From NCBI GenBank assembly GCA_012064385.1, contig QRDG01000528.1, positions 198,426 through 262,425 on the forward strand: a DNA stretch of 64,000 nucleotides, in the 5' to 3' direction. Both the position numbers and the translations under genes were made by a program. The notes under the pieces are model-generated. The model was not told the origin of the DNA. It did no database searches and saw only the letters and a program-made list of their open reading frames with translations. Positions 1-10,338 of this stretch are shown here, one piece after another (position 1 is the stretch's first letter; the number at the start of each line of letters is the position of its first letter). The DNA comes from Puccinellia tenuiflora. Taxonomy: Eukaryota > Streptophyta > Magnoliopsida > Poales > Poaceae.

Positions 1-1842
1 TTCAGAAAGGATCAACTCCCTCATATTTCCACTCTTGGGCACCACCAGACGGTCACCGAAATAGACAACACCATTGTCATCCACCAAGAAACAATTGGCC
101 TTCCCATTTTCCACCTTCTCTCTGATCTCAAGGATTTCAGGATCATTTTGTTGGGCGGCCTTGATATCATCCTCAAGAGTAGGCTTGATCTCTAGGTTAG
201 CTAGGAAACCGGAAGGAACAATTTCCAGATTCAATTTAGCAAACTCCTCGTGGAGAGCCAGTTGTGCCTTTTCCACCATCACGGTGTTGCAATAGGCCTT
301 GCGACTCAAAGCATCGGCCACGACATTTGCCTTGCCGGGTTGATAGTTGAGGGTCACATCATAGTCTTTTATTAATTCCAACCATCTTCTCTGCCTCAAG
401 TTCAGATCCGGCTGGGTGAAGAGATACTTCAGACTTTGATGGTCGGAGTAGATCTCGCAACGGTTGCCCAATAGATATGGCCTCCATTGCTTCAGAGCAT
501 GTACCACGGCGGCAAGCTCCAAATCATGAGTTGGATAATTTTGCTCGTGTGGCTTGAGTTGACGGGAGGCATAGGCGACCACATGGCCTTCTTGCATCAA
601 AACACAGCCCAAACCTTGGAGAGATGCATCACAATAAACGACAAAGTCTTTGTCGGTGTCGGGAAGGACAAGCACCGGAGTGGTGGTGAGCTTGACCTTG
701 AGGGTTTGGAAGCTCTCTTCAGCCTTGTCTGACCACACAAATTGCTTGTTTTTCTTGAGGAGTTCAGTCAGTGCCTTGGCTATCTTGGAAAAGCCCTCGA
801 TGAATCGACGGTAATAACCCGCCAATCCAAGGAAGCTTCGGATATCTTTGACGGATTTGGGAGTTGGCCAATCCAGGATAGCCTGAATCTTGTCTGGTAT
901 CACCGCTACTCCTGTAGCTGACACCACATGACCGAGGAAAATGAGCTCCTTTAGCCAAAACTCACATTTGGAGAACTTGGCATAGAGGCGATGATCACGG
1001 AGCTTGGTCAAGACTAATCGAAGATGCTCAGCATGTTTGTCTTTAGTTTTGGAGTAGACAAGGATGTCATCGATGTAAATAATGACAAACTTGTCGAGGT
1101 ACTCGTGGAAGATAGAGTTCATTAGCCTCATGAATGTAGCCGGAGCATTTGTGAGGCCGAAGGACATGACGGTGTATTCATATAACCCATAGCGGGTAGT
1201 GAAAGCCGTCTTCGGAATATCCTCCTTTCGGATTTTAATCTGATGGTAGCCTGACCTCAGATCCATCTTGGAGAACACAGTTGCACCAGCTAGCTGATCG
1301 AACAAGTCAGTTATTCTGGGAATTGGATACTTGTTCTTGATGGTCACCGCATTAAGAGGGTGGTAGTCAACGACCAGTCGAGGGACATTTGTGTCCCTCT
1401 TCTTGACAAAGATGACCGGGCAGCCCCAAGGTGAGCTACTCGGCCGGATGAATTCTTTCTCCAGTAGCTCATCCAATTGCTTCTTCAATTCAGCTAGCTC
1501 TTCCGTTGGCATGCGGTAGGGTGTTTTGGAAACTGGGGCGGTTCCCGGAACCAACTCAATCACAAACTCCACGCTGCGATCAGGTGGCATGTCGGGCAAT
1601 TCCTCCAGGAAAACATCGGGGAAATCACACACCACCTCTACTTCATGCATTTCGGGTGGAGTGGTTCCTTCCATGAAGTACAAACTGATCTCCGGGGAAA
1701 GAGGAGTGGCCGCGGATAGAACTGCGGACGAGGGTGACCAGTAACGCACTTCCCCATAGCTTGGGTGGATCACTGTGACAGTCTTGGCAGCACAGTCCAT
1801 GCCCAGAATAACATCCAGACCCTCTGACTTCAGGACTATCAA
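1..1842 (-). CDS. pol: reverse transcriptase and RNase H, 3' end outside window
   Basis: After the TAG at 1843-1845 the gag frame stays open to the window edge (about 614 codons). Readable landmarks are the post-protease ILGMD motif near 1805, the RT fingers/palm, the catalytic YIDD box at about 1065-1078, the FLG.AGYYRRFI connection motif near 800-830, RNase H start VYCDAS near 640, and the DALSRK end near 300-315. It converts element RNA to cDNA. No other stop was seen in this frame. There is no own start codon at its head, so expression would need readthrough of the TAG. One atypical residue is seen: VDYHPLN where VDYR.LN is usual. Confidence 0.85.
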   Translation of the reverse strand, partial: MIVLKSEGLDVILGMDCAAKTVTVIHPSYGEVRYWSPSSAVLSAATPLSPEISLYFMEGTTPPEMHEVEVVCDFPDVFLEELPDMPPDRSVEFVIELVPGTAPVSKTPYRMPTEELAELKKQLDELLEKEFIRPSSSPWGCPVIFVKKRDTNVPRLVVDYHPLNAVTIKNKYPIPRITDLFDQLAGATVFSKMDLRSGYHQIKIRKEDIPKTAFTTRYGLYEYTVMSFGLTNAPATFMRLMNSIFHEYLDKFVIIYIDDILVYSKTKDKHAEHLRLVLTKLRDHRLYAKFSKCEFWLKELIFLGHVVSATGVAVIPDKIQAILDWPTPKSVKDIRSFLGLAGYYRRFIEGFSKIAKALTELLKKNKQFVWSDKAEESFQTLKVKLTTTPVLVLPDTDKDFVVYCDASLQGLGCVLMQEGHVVAYASRQLKPHEQNYPTHDLELAAVVHALKQWRPYLLGNRCEIYSDHQSLKYLFTQPDLNLRQRRWLELIKDYDVTLNYQPGKANVVADALSRKAYCNTVMVEKAQLALHEEFAKLNLEIVPSGFLANLEIKPTLEDDIKAAQQNDPEILEIREKVENGKANCFLVDDNGVVYFGDRLVVPKSGNMRELILSE

Positions 1843-3129
1843 CTAAAACGGAAAAGGTATTGAACTTATGGAAATCTGCACCTCTGGAGTAACCCACTTG
1901 GTGTGCCAACTAGAGCCTGGTGTCTTGACCACTAATGGGGAGTCCATGTTCACAAATGGGATTTGATGGTTGTGTGCAAATGCTATTGATATGAAAGAAT
2001 GCGATGCTCCAGAATCAAATAAGACTGAAGTAGGGTAATCATTGATTCGAAGCATACCCATGAGAACTCCGGGGTCCTCCTCAACGCCTTCAGTCGAGAT
2101 GTGGTTCAGGCGGCCACGGCTGACGGTGGTAGCCTTGGCGGCTGGGGTAGAGGGTGCTGGTGTAGGTGCTGAGGTAGCCGGTGCCTTCTGGGGACACTCC
2201 CTGGAGTAGTGCCCCGGCTGGCCACAAGCGAAGCAAGTGAGCCCCGGTGGTGCAGGCAGTCGAGGTCGAAAACCGCCTCCAGCCGCACCCAAGGTCGAAG
2301 TAGCTGGGCGAGGCGGAGGTGGCAGGTACCCGGTGGGCTTCGGCGTGAAGGGCGCCTTTGGCACAGCGCTGAAAGGCACGAAGACCTTGCGCTTCTTGCC
2401 CTCAGAGGAGGAGCTCTGGTGGTCGGTGGAAGCGGGCCTCTTGGAAGCCTCCAGCTCCTTCCTACCTTGCTCCATGGTGAGAGCCTGGTTGGAGAGCTCT
2501 TGGTAGGAGGTGAACTTGAAGGGTAGGAGCTTGTATCGGAGACGAGGTGCGAGCCCCTTGCGGAAGAGGTATTGCTTGTCCTCGTCATTCGTCACGTCCC
2601 GCGGGGCGTAACGGGAGAGGTGGTTGAACTCCCGTCCGTAGGACTGGACGTCCATGCGTCCCTGGGTTAAGTCCAGGAACTCCCGGCTCTTGAGCTCGAG
2701 GATGGGCTTGGGGATGTACGCCGCACGGAAAGCGGCGCGGAACTCCTCCCAAGTGACAACATGGCCCACGGCAACCATTGCCACGTGGCTCTCACACCAG
2801 GAGCCGGCAGCTCCATCCAGTAGGTAGGTGGCGAAGTTGACATATTCCGCTGCCGGGACGTGAAGAGCGGCAAACTTGCGCTCTATAGCCCGAAGCCAAT
2901 CATCCGCATCAAGCGGCTCCTTAGCTTCAGAGAATTTGGGAGGTTGGGACCGCAAGAACTGGGTGAGAGTGGTGCAGTCCGTGTTCCTCTGTGCACCCTG
3001 CTGAACCAACTGCGCAAGTAGATCCTCGTTGCGCACGCGGTTTTGCTCGATAGCCATCAAAACCTCCGCCATCGAGGGTGGCGGCGGTGGATCAGGGTTG
3101 CTTTGTTCCCCACAGCGGGTAGGAGCCAT
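1843..3129 (-). CDS. gag polyprotein with CCHC zinc knuckle and aspartic protease
   Basis: This 428-residue frame starts at the ATG at 3129. Seen in order: a proline-rich N terminus; a retrotransposon gag capsid domain (about residues 70-200) with the typical WEEFRAAF stretch; a Lys/Ser-rich linker; a CCHC nucleocapsid knuckle near residue 298 (CFACGQPGHYSREC); and a protease active site near residue 370 (LFDSGASHSF). Gag packages element RNA into cytoplasmic particles; the protease matures the polyprotein. The frame ends in a TAG at 1843-1845, and the same frame then continues open into the RT region. Related elements usually encode gag-pol as one frame, so the TAG is probably a nonsense mutation; programmed readthrough is a less likely alternative. 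Confidence 0.88.
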   Translation of the reverse strand: MAPTRCGEQSNPDPPPPPSMAEVLMAIEQNRVRNEDLLAQLVQQGAQRNTDCTTLTQFLRSQPPKFSEAKEPLDADDWLRAIERKFAALHVPAAEYVNFATYLLDGAAGSWCESHVAMVAVGHVVTWEEFRAAFRAAYIPKPILELKSREFLDLTQGRMDVQSYGREFNHLSRYAPRDVTNDEDKQYLFRKGLAPRLRYKLLPFKFTSYQELSNQALTMEQGRKELEASKRPASTDHQSSSSEGKKRKVFVPFSAVPKAPFTPKPTGYLPPPPRPATSTLGAAGGGFRPRLPAPPGLTCFACGQPGHYSRECPQKAPATSAPTPAPSTPAAKATTVSRGRLNHISTEGVEEDPGVLMGMLRINDYPTSVLFDSGASHSFISIAFAHNHQIPFVNMDSPLVVKTPGSSWHTKWVTPEVQISISSIPFPF

Positions 3130-3524
3130 TCTGAAGAATTGGAACAACGACAAGTTAGTAACCAATTCCGACAGATAGGATAGATCATTAGGGTCCTTGC
3201 AGCTATAGAGATTTAAGATGCAATAACACGAGGATAGATTTAGGCAACCACGGTGACATCACGTCATCGTGGTGATAATAAACTGATACAAGGTCTCGAG
3301 ACATAACTGGACGGTAAGAACCCAAACCCCGAGAACCTAAACATCGACACCAAGCATAAAACAAATAGAGGTAACAATCAGAGTAGAGCGAGTTGGATGA
3401 GGAGTAAAAAGAATCCTAAGAAGGTTTTCACAACTCATTTTTAGGTTATTAATAATTTTCAACTAGACTCGACATCGACCAAGAGATCGGGTTTCCTACA
3501 GGCAGTCCTGCTCTGATACCAAGT

Positions 3525-6500
3525 TGTAACGCCCCGACCCCAGAACTATACAGTGAAGCTTTGTGCAACAGACAACGCTACCCCGTATAGTAGAGAGATC
3601 AAGACTTGTGGAACAAACTGGCACATTGCATGACTCTACGACACAAAATATATAGCAACTCATATAACGAGAAGAATACAAATATTACACATCAAAAGGA
3701 TCACGGATCCAACAATACATCAAGCGGAAGCGGGTAGTGTTGTCTAACAACAAGAAGCAAATATATGGGCTAAGAGGCCTACAATAAACATCACCCAAGC
3801 TAGCTTGTTCCACGGTCCGAAGCTGCCACCTGGGAACCCCAGACTAGTAGTCGACGTCAACGAAGAACCCACCTAGCTGCTCGGTGTCGTCCTCCTCTGA
3901 AATACAAAATCATAGAGGCAGCAAAGAGAGACTGAGTACGATGTACTCGCAAGTTTAGTAGGGCGATATAGGCCCAATGACTGACGGAGGCTCTAAAGCT
4001 ATATGTGTACTTGTTTTTGCATAAAGCCAATTTTCAATAAAAGACATAAATGACACGAGGCGACGTCTACTCAGAATACTTTTCATAAAGGGGATAAGAG
4101 AGTAACTTTGTCATCATTGGTTCTCATCGAACCCTTTTGTTACCAACCACACTCATCTCCACCAAGGCACCCCCTCGAATCACCCTCGAGGAAATGAACC
4201 TTTGTCACACGTTGATTATGCAACCTTTAGCTGCCATATCAATTATGTCAATATTCTCTATGATCTTATCGTCTATTCCCAAGTTGTCCATAACCGTGGA
4301 CACGGCTTTTCGAAAAGATTATCCCTGCAGGGGTGTACTAATTTACCCATTGGTACTGTCCGGCTCACCTGAGTAGTCATCTTCCGGGGAAGGCCGGCAA
4401 GCAGGCGCGGTTAGACCTTTACAATGCATGAGGCTTACTCAAGGACCATCAGTGGCGGAAGGACATGTTCAGCGCTCCCAGCGCCCTGCCCTGCGGCCAC
4501 ATCCTAACACCACCATCCTCATCAATTCTTTTTCCTCTCACACACACGGCAAATGGAAAACTCGAACTAGAGGACCCTTGACAAGCCCCTCACAAATTAT
4601 TTCGTCAGTAAGGCGCCCATACACCCACCAATGGCAGCACGCTCGTCTTGGTTCAAGAGGTAAAGAACTCGCACCTAGGGGCTAGAGTGAGGCAAAACAC
4701 CATCCCCGATGGCAACTCACCCACGCCATCTTAGCATTTTAATTAAGAATCACAATTATCCACCATGCCCGAATCATTCCATCAACATCAACAATTATGG
4801 AATTCAATAACGGACATCAAGCATTTACTTAAGCATGGCTAAGCATAGCTAAGCATATCAATACAACAATTCTATATTTATCTCGGCCAACACTTCAACC
4901 CTAGGTTTCATAGGTAGGGATACATGTGATTGGCTCGGGGAAGAACATGAATTCGTAGGATATTCTAATATTTACCAAAAGAGACATTTGAACCGCATGC
5001 AATATTATGGTGGATAAAATAATTTGATAAAATCATAGGATGCTAGATGCCAAGAAGGTTAGGTTATCTCTTGCCTTGCTGCCGGGGCGTGTAGTACGGC
5101 TCGTCGGGGTAGGTACAGAGACCCTCGACTCTGGAATCTATCGATACCCAAAATAACACAAAGAACAAATAAAACACAAGAACACAAGGTGCAATTCTCA
5201 AACACATGATGACATGTCAAGTTGATGCAAAGATAACATCATTTAATTTATCTAACAAATTAAATTGAGTTCCAAATAATTAGTGCAATTATTTGGACAC
5301 AATTCCATATTTATCTTGATGGCCACATTACTTATAAAACATTACATTATTAGAGGAGTGGCTCAATATGCATGAACATGACATGAAACGGGTAGGGTTT
5401 GTCATTCCGATCAAATAGGTGCTTGGTTGGTAAATTCTGGAGCACCGATGTATAAGTAACAATTTAATTAAATAAAAGAATTTAAATCATTTAAACAAAT
5501 TATGTAAAACATCATAAGAAGGTTTGTGATCAAGATAAGCTATTGGCATGATTTAAAGCATTTGACATGTTGCTCAACTTGGTATAATATTTGCAAGAGT
5601 TGAATTGAAAGAAGTTTAAATTACAAGGTTCACAAAGTTTACAGTTGGTTCGGAATTCATCCGGATTGGTCCGGAATATTCCGGATGGTCCGGAATAATC
5701 TGGGCTCATTCCGAGCCAAATCCGAGGTGACCTCTAAATCTTTTTGTTAGGGTTTCGGAATTGTCCCGGAAACGTCCGGAAATATCCGGGCGACCCGGAA
5801 TCGATCCGGAAATTTCCGGGTGATTCCGAATGGCTCGAAACTGGGCAGAAAAACGACGGCAGCGGCGGTTGTGCACGGCGCGAGCACGCACGAGAGGGAG
5901 AGGGGGGAGCGGGAGTTTGTCTAGGAGATGTGCGTGCTCACCAGGAGCACCTTGGCGTGGACCGGAGCGGACGGGGACGATCAAGGTGGACGGATTTTGT
6001 CGAGGACGGGCACGGCGAGCGGCGGACCGACCTCGGGAAGGCGAGCTCGATTAGCTCGAATCGGGGCCTCCCAGCAAGGGTGCTTCGGCGGTGGAGGAGC
6101 AGCACGGCAAGGCGGAGCTAGTGGCGGCGGCGGTGCGGGCTGAGGCGGCCGGAGTCGACGGCGACGTGCTAGGCACTACCGGCAGCGTGCGGCGTGACCG
6201 TGGGGAGCTCGGGAGGGAGACGAGAGAGAGAGCAGGGGGAGCAGGTGAGGTTGAGGGCGTCGTGGCGTGCGTCTTTGACCTCAAGGGGGGGCCACGGCGT
6301 CGAGCTGCAGGTGAGGCCATGGCGGCAACGGCATGGGCGCGGGGCGGCATGGCGCCAGTGCTCCCTGTCGCCACTGTGCACCGTTCGGAATTTTCCGGAA
6401 AGATCCGGAAAATTCCGGGCGACCCGGAATGGATCCGGAAAAATCCGGGTCATTCCGGATGACCAAAATTTGGCAGAGAAGGCCAGTTTTTGAAATGGCA

Positions 6501-6927
6501 TTTTAAGCAAGTCCAAAATTTACAGAAAATTTCAGGGATGCTCCCAACAAGAATAGGAAGCTCCCCATATTTTCCTTTGAATCTTTAGGACAACTTAACA
6601 AGGGTTCAGAAACAGGAGAAGCCTTGAACCACAATTGAAGTTTTGAAAGGTAAAACACAAGGGAGGCCCAACCATTTGGTTCTTAGGGAAAAGAGTGAAC
6701 TTAGGTACTTGTTGGACCATAAGGTCACCTGTCATGTTAAGGGTTATACCATTTGGTGCATTTCACGGTTTAGAGGTTGGGGGAGGTTTGAATTCCCATT
6801 TTTGTTGTTTCCATTTCGTTACTTGTTAACATTAACAATGTAAAGATATGCCATGATGCAAACATGAATGCAAAAAGTGGAAAAATTATTCGTATTTTTT
6901 TTTCAGTACAACGCTGGGGCTGTTACA
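3525..6927 (-). repeat. 5' LTR of the gypsy element (about 3.4 kb)
   Basis: The repeat is bounded on the plus strand by TGTAACGCCCC at 3525 and GGGGCTGTTACA ending at 6927; the primer site lies just outside at 3510-3521. It is AT-rich at both ends with a GC-rich core (5830-6370). CCGGAA-type words are dense at 5650-5830 and 6383-6463, and those two blocks are imperfect direct repeats of each other about 627 bp apart. Short open frames in the core on both strands show no recognisable protein and are not called. Confidence 0.75.
6388..6415. promoter_or_regulatory. heat-shock-element-like array in the LTR
   Basis: Trinucleotides GAA (6388), TTC (6393), GAA (6398), ATC (6403), GAA (6408) and TTC (6413) fall at exact 5-bp spacing in alternating orientation. 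Five of six match the heat shock factor consensus nGAAnnTTCnnGAAn. In element orientation this is about 510-540 bp into the LTR, a plausible upstream promoter position. Weaker 5-bp-phased copies lie at 5674-5686, 5769-5786 and 6433-6460. Function is inferred from the motif only. Confidence 0.5.
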
Positions 6928-8188
6928 GGTGTTGAAAGAACAACTATGCCCGAGATGTCGCCTAGAGGGGGGGGTGAATAGGAGATTAAAACTTTTTCTA
7001 TTTAGGGGCTTGATAATTGCGGAATAAAACTAGGTGTTTAAATTAAGAAGCATGCACTTTCAGGTGTTTACCTTACTTTGTTACCTCACTAGGGATAAAC
7101 CAAAATACCATGTTGCAAGGTATGAGGAGTGACAAGCCTCTACCTATGACTAGATCCAGCATGTTCTTATTTTCACTTCATGCCATTAATCTTAAAGCTA
7201 TACTCTGAGTCATCTTAATTACTGAGGTGTTATGATTTAGTTCGCATCTTGATGGAGTATAAGTGAGACTAATAATCAAAAGGTCTCTATATTAGGACGT
7301 GATGCCCATATAATTAGTAACATGTCATTAAACTTGTTTGCAATCTCATATGTTAATCCTATGTCTACTTATTTGCCACACTATATTAAAGAGAGAGTGC
7401 ATGTGTGAAACCATGAACCCCGGACCATTTTTAATCATAAGAAACAACTTTCCAACCACTTTTAAGCATTTTCTACATTCAGCCATTTTAAAATCAGAAA
7501 ATACAAAAACACTTTTATTCATTGCATACACATATAAAAATCCCAAAAATATCATCCATCATCATTACTATCATCCTTGCATTACTACTTACCACCATTG
7601 CATATTTATTTAATGTTTTGCATTCATTATTATCTTAATATCATTCTCACACCTTGTGCTTGACAACCACTTGGTGAGGTTGAGGGCACAAAGCAATCTA
7701 CTTTGTTTGCAGGAAATCTAGAGAAGGATAAGGAGATAAAATCCCCATTACTGATTCCCCAAGAGTTCGATATTAAACCCTCGAGTCACCCTCGTGGGGA
7801 AAAAACTTCCACTTCTACATACTCTGCACTTGGAGGCTCAACCTATCCCATATATTATTTTCCTTTCAGGGTATCAAGACTGCTTGTTGGCGTAGTTGAG
7901 GGAGAAACACTCTCATCAATTCCGCCATCAATGATCGATGAGCTATTTTCTAGAATGCCGATGATTAAAAATGTTGTGGCACTATGTGATACAGATCGAG
8001 GTGGTGTTAGCGAGCCTTGTGATATGCACGAATATAATTCTTGTGCATCCTACTTGGCTCGTTGACACCATCTCTGTAATGTGTGTCCGACCAAGTATGA
8101 GGCATAAATCCGAATCATTTCGTTTTGTTACTATTATTTGTGAACATGTGAACTCTTGATTTCCGTTTCCTAACATTTTTGTCTGTCT
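6928..8188. other. AT-rich repetitive stretch, unclassified
   Basis: It begins directly at the gypsy LTR end with a GTTGAAAGAAC stretch and a run CCTAGAGGGGGGGG (6961-6974), then low-complexity AT-rich DNA. A 120-codon frame at 7703-8065 resembles no protein I can name. It may be the leader of an old LTR element joined to the following CACTA fragment. No domain, primer site or clear terminus was found. Confidence 0.35.
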
Positions 8189-8945
8189 TATTGTATAGAA
8201 ATGAAGAAGTGGTATGTGGTGTACGAAGGTAGGGTTCCAGGAGTATACGACGAGTGGGAGGACTGTCTGAAGCAAGTGAACAAGTTTAAAGGGAACAAAT
8301 ACAAGGGTTAAAAGACTAAGGAGGAGGCGGAAGCTAGATACTTGAATCACCTTCTAGCGGAAGAGAGGAAACCCCGGATGAATTTGGCGATGAAGACCAA
8401 CTTCATCGTGATCCCCGTCTTTCTTATTGTGATTGCGGTTCTCCTTTATTTGATTTTAGTTTAGGAGACTAGCTACTTCCATTGTAATATGATGATGAAC
8501 TTGTAATGCAATCGATGATGAACTTGTCTACTTCAGATTCTAATAAATATGATGAACTTGTCTATTTTGGATTCTAATTATTATGATGATAAACTTGTAC
8601 TGTACATCTGTTTATACTATTTTCTGTACTGATTTTCTGTGTATAACAGTACAAATACATGTACAGTATATTAAAATAGTTGATTTTCTATAAATACCGA
8701 AAAAGTTACCAGTGGCGCACCTATACCAGTGGCGCACTGCCAGGTAATGCGCGACTGGTAACATGTACCCGTGGCACACCGAGGAGGTGCGCCACAGGTA
8801 TATATATACCCGTGGCGCATCTGACAGGTGCGCCACTGGTAATAGGTTACCAGTGACGCAGTACGAGTGGCGCACCAGGATTTCCCTGGATGCGCCACTG
8901 GTAATATTTCAGGTGCGCCACTGGTAACCCTATTTCCTACTAGTG
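8189..8945 (+). mobile_element. 3' end of a CACTA transposon (truncated)
   Basis: The right terminus reads CTACTAGTG at 8937-8945, which is CACTAGTAGGAAA in reverse complement. Upstream, 8705-8930 holds many direct and inverted copies of ACCAGTGGCGCACC-like words, the subterminal transposase-binding repeats typical of grass CACTA elements. The left terminus is missing; the left limit given is only the start of recognisable coding sequence. Confidence 0.75.
8201..8464 (+). pseudogene. RNase H1 N-terminal-domain protein with C-terminal membrane anchor (CACTA cargo), broken
   Basis: It starts at an ATG right after an intron-like TTGTATAG acceptor. Residues 1-47 look like the RNase H1/caulimovirus viroplasmin N-terminal nucleic-acid-binding fold (KKWYVVYEGRVPGVYDEWED, then the KYKG and EEAEARY pieces). 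An in-frame TAA at codon 37 (8309-8311) interrupts it. The frame then runs on to a very hydrophobic C-terminal tail (about residues 68-87, ending LLYLILV) that would act as a tail anchor. I recall such small genes in Triticeae CACTA elements; the link of this domain to a tail anchor is read directly here. Confidence 0.65.
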
Positions 8946-8976
8946 GATGCTATTGTTATATGTTTCAGAAAAACTA

Positions 8977-9298
8977 TGTTGGGATGTTTGCGTAAAAATA
9001 GCGAAGCCACATGTCGCACCGTGGATGATTTTGGACCAATTTTACACAACATGACAAGTTTGTGGAATAGCTCACCCTAATTTTCAACTAGTTGTGTGAG
9101 ATTATACGCACCGCACAAGTATTTGTATGTTCGGTGTTATTAGCTCGATATACAATATGTCTACACGAGCGATAAACTAGGATTTTAGAGTTCATCTTGT
9201 AGTCCAAGTCTAACTCCCTCCGTGTACCTCCTATATATGCCCCAAGGGCGTCACCATAAATACACCAATAAAATATTATGAATTTATTACTTTCTACA
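8977..9298 (+). repeat. copia-type LTR (about 322 bp)
   Basis: It begins TGTTGGGATG, ends TTTCTACA, and is followed immediately by a primer-binding site TGGTATCAGAGG (9299-9310). Size and ends fit a Ty1/copia LTR. The left boundary is inferred from the TGTTG start and is uncertain. Confidence 0.6.
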
Positions 9299-9552
9299 TG
9301 GTATCAGAGGGCCGTCCCTCCCGTCCCAGAGATTAGATCTATGAAGACGTAACTACGAGATTAGATCTAGTTTTCACAAACACCTGTAGCGGAAGTAGAT
9401 GTTGGTGATGTCTGTAGAAGATTCTTACGGCCAAGTCTAATGGTGAGAATGTGGCAGATTCCCGTGTTCGTTCCCGCTCCCACATTGAGGATCAAACGTA
9501 TGATCCCTCCACCAGTTTGCACGCGTACAACACTTCAATCCACCAGCACTCT
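9299..9552 (+). mobile_element. leader of the copia-type element, interrupted by the CACTA insertion
   Basis: It holds the primer site and non-coding leader, ending in the TCT target duplication at 9550-9552. The same host sequence resumes at 33754 after the CACTA element. No coding frame is recognised in either part. Confidence 0.5.
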
Positions 9553-9579
9553 CACTAGTGGAAACAGGGCCATCGGTTT

Positions 9580-9845
9580 GGCCCTTTCGTCCCAGTTTCC
9601 TTACGAACCAGTACCAATGGGGGGCACTAGTCCCGGTTTGAATGCCCAGGCATCAGCCAGGTCTAGTCCCGGTTCGTAGGGGACCTTCAGTCCCGGTTCG
9701 TGATACGAACCGGTACTAAAGGGTCGCGGCAGGCGGCCGCAGAGGTGGGGCCAGCGCGAACAATCTATAGTCCCGGTTCGTATGGCGTACCGGGACTAAA
9801 GATTGACCTTTAGTACCGGTTCGTGTTATGAACCGGGACTAAAGT
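9580..9845. repeat. left subterminal repeats of the CACTA element
   Basis: Direct and inverted copies of a TAGTCCCGGTTCGT-like word and its complement (GAACCGGGACTAAA) repeat every 20-60 bp, for example near 9640, 9690, 9765, 9805 and 9830. These are the presumed TNP binding sites. Confidence 0.75.
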
Positions 9846-10338
9846 TTTTTCCCTATATCATCTCCCACCCCCGACACGGCCATGGCCATTTTTGGGCTCG
9901 AGTTCATCACCATTTTCTCATCTATTTCCTCTCCCGAGCTCGAGTTCGTCCCCATTTTTTCCCACCATTTGTCAATATTGACGGCGCCTCATCTATCCAA
10001 GGGTTAGCACTTTCGGCGTTGCTACTTGAGCTCATTTCGTTGCTAGTTTAGCTTATTTCATTTTTCTAGTGCTAGCTAGGTGTTTGATGAAATGACTAAG
10101 TTAGGGATCTCATTTGTTTTATATGCAATTTGAGCTCAAATTAAAGTATACTGTGTGGGTTTTAGTGTCGTCCGGTCCCCGTCCTCACCGCCATCGATCG
10201 CCCGCACCGTCACGTCACCGGCACCACCTCGGTGAGCCTCTTGTTTTTCTCTTTTGTTTTAAAAAACTTATTTATATGATTTAGATGCATAGTTATTAGT
10301 TGTATAATTTTCTTACATTTTTTTATATGTATAGTGCA

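Larger units (their letters stand above)
1..6927 (-). mobile_element. Ty3/gypsy LTR retrotransposon, 5' part (LTR, primer site, gag-pol), cut by left window edge
   Basis: The element reads right to left: 5' LTR (6927 to 3525), primer-binding site complementary to initiator tRNA-Met (GCTCTGATACCA on the plus strand at 3510-3521), untranslated leader, gag, protease, then reverse transcriptase and RNase H. The order PR-RT-RNase H fits Ty3/gypsy; integrase should lie outside the window. LTR ends are TGTAACGCCCC and GGGGCTGTTACA, which form short inverted repeats. The 3' LTR is not in the window, so target duplication and age cannot be read. Confidence 0.9.

Noticed and set aside
5706..6516. Several overlapping frames in the gypsy LTR core
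   Set aside because: GC-rich non-coding LTR; residue content is compositional and no ordered domain is seen.
9232..9260. CTCCCTCCGT word resembling a Stowaway MITE end near 9210
   Set aside because: It lies inside the copia-type LTR, no inverted partner was found, and no TA duplication.
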